Assembly: GCA_934086145.1 (NCBI GenBank)
Contig: CAKOHV010000002.1
Coordinates: 1-64,000, forward strand
Origin: an uncultured Bacilli bacterium
GTDB lineage: Bacteria; Bacillota_I; Bacilli_A; RF39; UBA660
DNA length: 64,000 nt
Reading direction: 5' to 3'
Positions 62,217 through 64,000 of the stretch are shown one piece after another (within the stretch, counting starts at the first letter, position 1; each line of letters opens with the position of its first letter). A program made the position numbers and the translations under genes. Below the pieces are notes generated by a model. It searched no databases, was not told the DNA's origin, and was given only the letters and a program-made list of their open reading frames with translations.

Positions 62217-63293
62217 CTATTCCTTAACGATTCCAAACAACCTAGCCCCTCTATTGCCATCATTAGCTGGTTTATTCTTATCAAAACCAAGTTTATTTAA
62301 GAACTCATCTAAAACACGATGACGCTCTTTTTTATCATCAAGCGGTGGAATATTTTGAAATACTGAGCATCTTGCTTCATATTCAAAATCTTTAACATCG
62401 TTCGAATCAAGTAAACTTTTATTAAGAACAACTTTCTTTCCCTTAATCTTATCCAAGATATTACGATCTCTTCTAATCATTTTATTAAGCATTAAGGTCG
62501 AAGGCTCAATCAAATAAATCATTTCTGAACAATTAGCTTCTTCTGAGCTATCATTAACATCTACAAGAACAACTTGTGTTCCCATTGTATTTCCCTTAAT
62601 AAAAGCTCCTAATTCTTTACTACTCATACTACGTAGGTTTTGATCGTTAAAGAACATAAAATCATTTTTATCTAATTCAATTCCTAAAACGGAATAGTTT
62701 TCCTCAAGTTGTTTTTTCAACATATATATTAAGGTTGTTGCTCCAGCATGATCTGTTAAATCTTTAAAACCAATTACACGAGTTCCACCTACCATAGGCA
62801 TTGCTATACTGGCATTAATAAAGTTTCTTTCCTCTCTATTATTACCACGACGATTATCTTTTCTTGAATTATTTGGGACTTCCATTTCCTGTGAAGCCAT
62901 CATATTACTAGCACCTAACATATGGTACTGAGCAACATCTTTATACGTATTAGGATTATCAATCAAATAAACTATGCCATCTATATTCTTAGTAAAGTTA
63001 TAAATTCCCATCGAAACAAGTTCTGACATATATTGAGGTGAATTGACCTCTGGTGAGTCATCTAATAATAGAATAACTCTTGTCATATCCATTCCGAATG
63101 ATAGTCTTTGTATTTGTGAAATATCTCGATAATTTCTAATAGCAGTTATATCAAGAATCATTTTATTAAAGAAGAAGTTATCAAACTGTGCTACTAATTC
63201 ATCAGCATCAAATTCTCCATTTATACTTTTTATTAAATCTATATTTAAGTTTGAAAGCATTGCTGCATATTTATTCGAAACAATTACATTCAT
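62217..63293 (-). CDS. TadZ/CpaE-like protein with deviant Walker A
   Basis: 358 residues from ATG 63293 (TAGGATA just upstream); the frame opens 24 codons earlier, inside the previous gene. An N-terminal receiver-like region (MTRVILLLDDSPEVNSPQYM, then LVSMGIYNFTKNIDGIVYLI) precedes a ParA/MinD-like region with LTDHAGATTLIYMLKKQL. That is where TadZ/CpaE proteins have KGGxGATT, so the lysines and glycines are partly lost. The order and motifs fit a localisation ATPase of a Tad-type pilus. Assignment is moderate. Confidence 0.6.
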   Translation of the reverse strand: MNVIVSNKYAAMLSNLNIDLIKSINGEFDADELVAQFDNFFFNKMILDITAIRNYRDISQIQRLSFGMDMTRVILLLDDSPEVNSPQYMSELVSMGIYNFTKNIDGIVYLIDNPNTYKDVAQYHMLGASNMMASQEMEVPNNSRKDNRRGNNREERNFINASIAMPMVGGTRVIGFKDLTDHAGATTLIYMLKKQLEENYSVLGIELDKNDFMFFNDQNLRSMSSKELGAFIKGNTMGTQVVLVDVNDSSEEANCSEMIYLIEPSTLMLNKMIRRDRNILDKIKGKKVVLNKSLLDSNDVKDFEYEARCSVFQNIPPLDDKKERHRVLDEFLNKLGFDKNKPANDGNRGARLFGIVKE

Positions 63294-63297
63294 TATC

Positions 63298-63834
63298 CTA
63301 CACACACTCCTGACCAATTGAATCTTGTGGAAATGATATTTTAGATGTTTTTCCATCAATTTCAAAAGTTAAAATATCACCTATGACAGGCAAATTAAAC
63401 TTATAAAATACTACAACATCATAGTAAGCAGCATCATTTTCAGCCCCCCACATTTTCTCTTTTCTAAAACAATAATAATATTTACCTTTATTTTTTGAAT
63501 ATGAGACTTTTTTATTATAAGCTAGGTCATCTACTCCGCAATAACCAGTTGGGCAAGTCCCCTTAGTATTATAAGAACTCCCAAGCAAAAAAAGGTTAAT
63601 TGTTTGCAGTGTTCCAAAATTACCCGTCACAGTCGTCCCCGATTTTACTTTCGATTCCATACTTTTCCCAGTTTTATTAGTTATTCCATCATGTTTTTCT
63701 ATAATAGTTAACATTTCATTTTTTATTTTAAATACCTTAGAATAACTTATGGAAACTGCTAAATACCCTGAAAACAATAGTATAAATAGAACAATCATTC
63801 CAAGTAACCATACATTAGAAATTGCATTTTTCAT
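63298..63834 (-). CDS. Bitopic pseudopilin-like protein
   Basis: 178 residues. An N-terminal hydrophobic helix (VWLLGMIVLFILLFSGYLAV) and a helical stalk precede a beta-rich domain with a disulfide-capable CPTGYCGVD, then VFYKFNLPVIGDILTFEIDG. It ends DSIGQECV. The size and layout resemble TadE/TadF-type pseudopilins, though no prepilin peptidase site is obvious. Its C-terminal module is repeated in the next upstream gene. It ends 4 bp before the TadZ-like start. Confidence 0.6.
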   Translation of the reverse strand: MKNAISNVWLLGMIVLFILLFSGYLAVSISYSKVFKIKNEMLTIIEKHDGITNKTGKSMESKVKSGTTVTGNFGTLQTINLFLLGSSYNTKGTCPTGYCGVDDLAYNKKVSYSKNKGKYYYCFRKEKMWGAENDAAYYDVVVFYKFNLPVIGDILTFEIDGKTSKISFPQDSIGQECV

Positions 63835-63850
63835 TAAACGTCACTCCATT

Positions 63851-64000
63851 CTAACATGTTGGATTTTTTAGCAGTTCTTTCTTTTCATTTGGAATTACCA
63901 CAAATGATGTTTCACCATCTAAGGTAAATTTAACAACATCACCAATAACCGGCATATCCATTTTGAAGAATACTTTAACTGAATAATATGCTGTTTTAGG
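63851..64000 (-). CDS. Paralogous pseudopilin-like protein, C-terminal fragment (5' part outside window)
   Basis: The last 49 codons before a TAG at 63851-63853; the rest lies beyond the right edge. AYYSVKVFFKMDMPVIGDVV aligns with AYYDVVVFYKFNLPVIGDIL of the downstream gene, and KFTLDGETS with TFEIDGKTS. It ends in NPTC, also with a terminal cysteine. So at least two related subunits are encoded in tandem. Confidence 0.8.
   Translation of the reverse strand, partial: PKTAYYSVKVFFKMDMPVIGDVVKFTLDGETSFVVIPNEKKELLKNPTC

Noticed and set aside
49654..64000. Plain integrative conjugative element
   Set aside because: No relaxase, integrase, excisionase or flanking direct repeat could be found in the visible part, though the right end is missing.

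Overview
The window is very A+T-rich and uses the standard genetic code, with TGG for Trp and TAA, TAG or TGA as stops. Gene content points to an uncultured, gut-type low-GC Bacilli/Firmicutes chromosome: EzrA, a B. subtilis-like YmfF/YmfH peptidase pair, YutD, YidD, an S4-type rpsD leader, a T-box and 12 tRNA genes. Sporulation homologues (dacB-spmA-spmB, yunB, a YutH/CotS-like protein) suggest an endospore-forming lineage or one descended from it. Placement near Erysipelotrichales/RF39-type Bacilli is an inference. No phage structural genes, CRISPR array, transposase or integrase was seen.

Layout. 1-878 is the 5' part of a 7-TM sensor histidine kinase. 0.9-3.6 kb holds an acyl-CoA-synthetase-like enzyme and an internally deleted paralogue. 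3.7-6.5 kb has ezrA and the divergent rpsD with its leader. 6.5-18.7 kb is a minus-strand housekeeping block: M16 peptidase pair, membrane-anchored beta-propeller-like protein, dNTPase, a desaturase-like flavoprotein with its reductase, and an ABC-2 exporter. 18.7-25.4 kb contains a CmpB-type membrane protein fused to a SWIM zinc finger, Nudix, DUF1294, a surface protein, YidD, two unrecognised proteins and a GH25 lysozyme remnant. 25.4-28.5 kb is an accessory patch: gene-poor DNA, a secreted protein, a membrane-bound XRE regulator and a double-XRE protein. 28.7-31.2 kb holds three tRNA operons plus one tRNA-Leu, each with recognisable promoters and terminators.

31.2-42.4 kb carries S1-domain, NifU and YutH/YutD/YunB-like genes, ferredoxin, rluB and the dacB-spmA-spmB operon, followed by a GH25 lysozyme. 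42.4-44.6 kb is a decayed glycyl-tRNA synthetase locus: two one-base frameshifts and an internal deletion of about 50 codons, behind a LOG-family gene and an abnormally short T-box leader. 44.9-49.6 kb holds a lipoprotein, trpS, a UppP-like protein without its catalytic acidic residues, rmuC, a VTT-family protein and a rhodanese.

49.6-64.0 kb (open at the right edge) is the most remarkable part, a one-direction locus for a type IV secretion-like machine. In transcription order it encodes at least two paralogous bitopic pseudopilin-like proteins, a TadZ/CpaE-like protein, two VirB2-like small membrane proteins, a very large VirB6-like protein, a PrgI/VirB3-like protein, VirB4 split into two overlapping genes, a membrane-anchored SpoIID + NlpC/P60 wall hydrolase, an LppM-like lipoprotein and VirD4/TraG. 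No relaxase or integrase is visible. The mix of Tad-like and VirB/VirD4-like parts is the best candidate here for an undescribed system.
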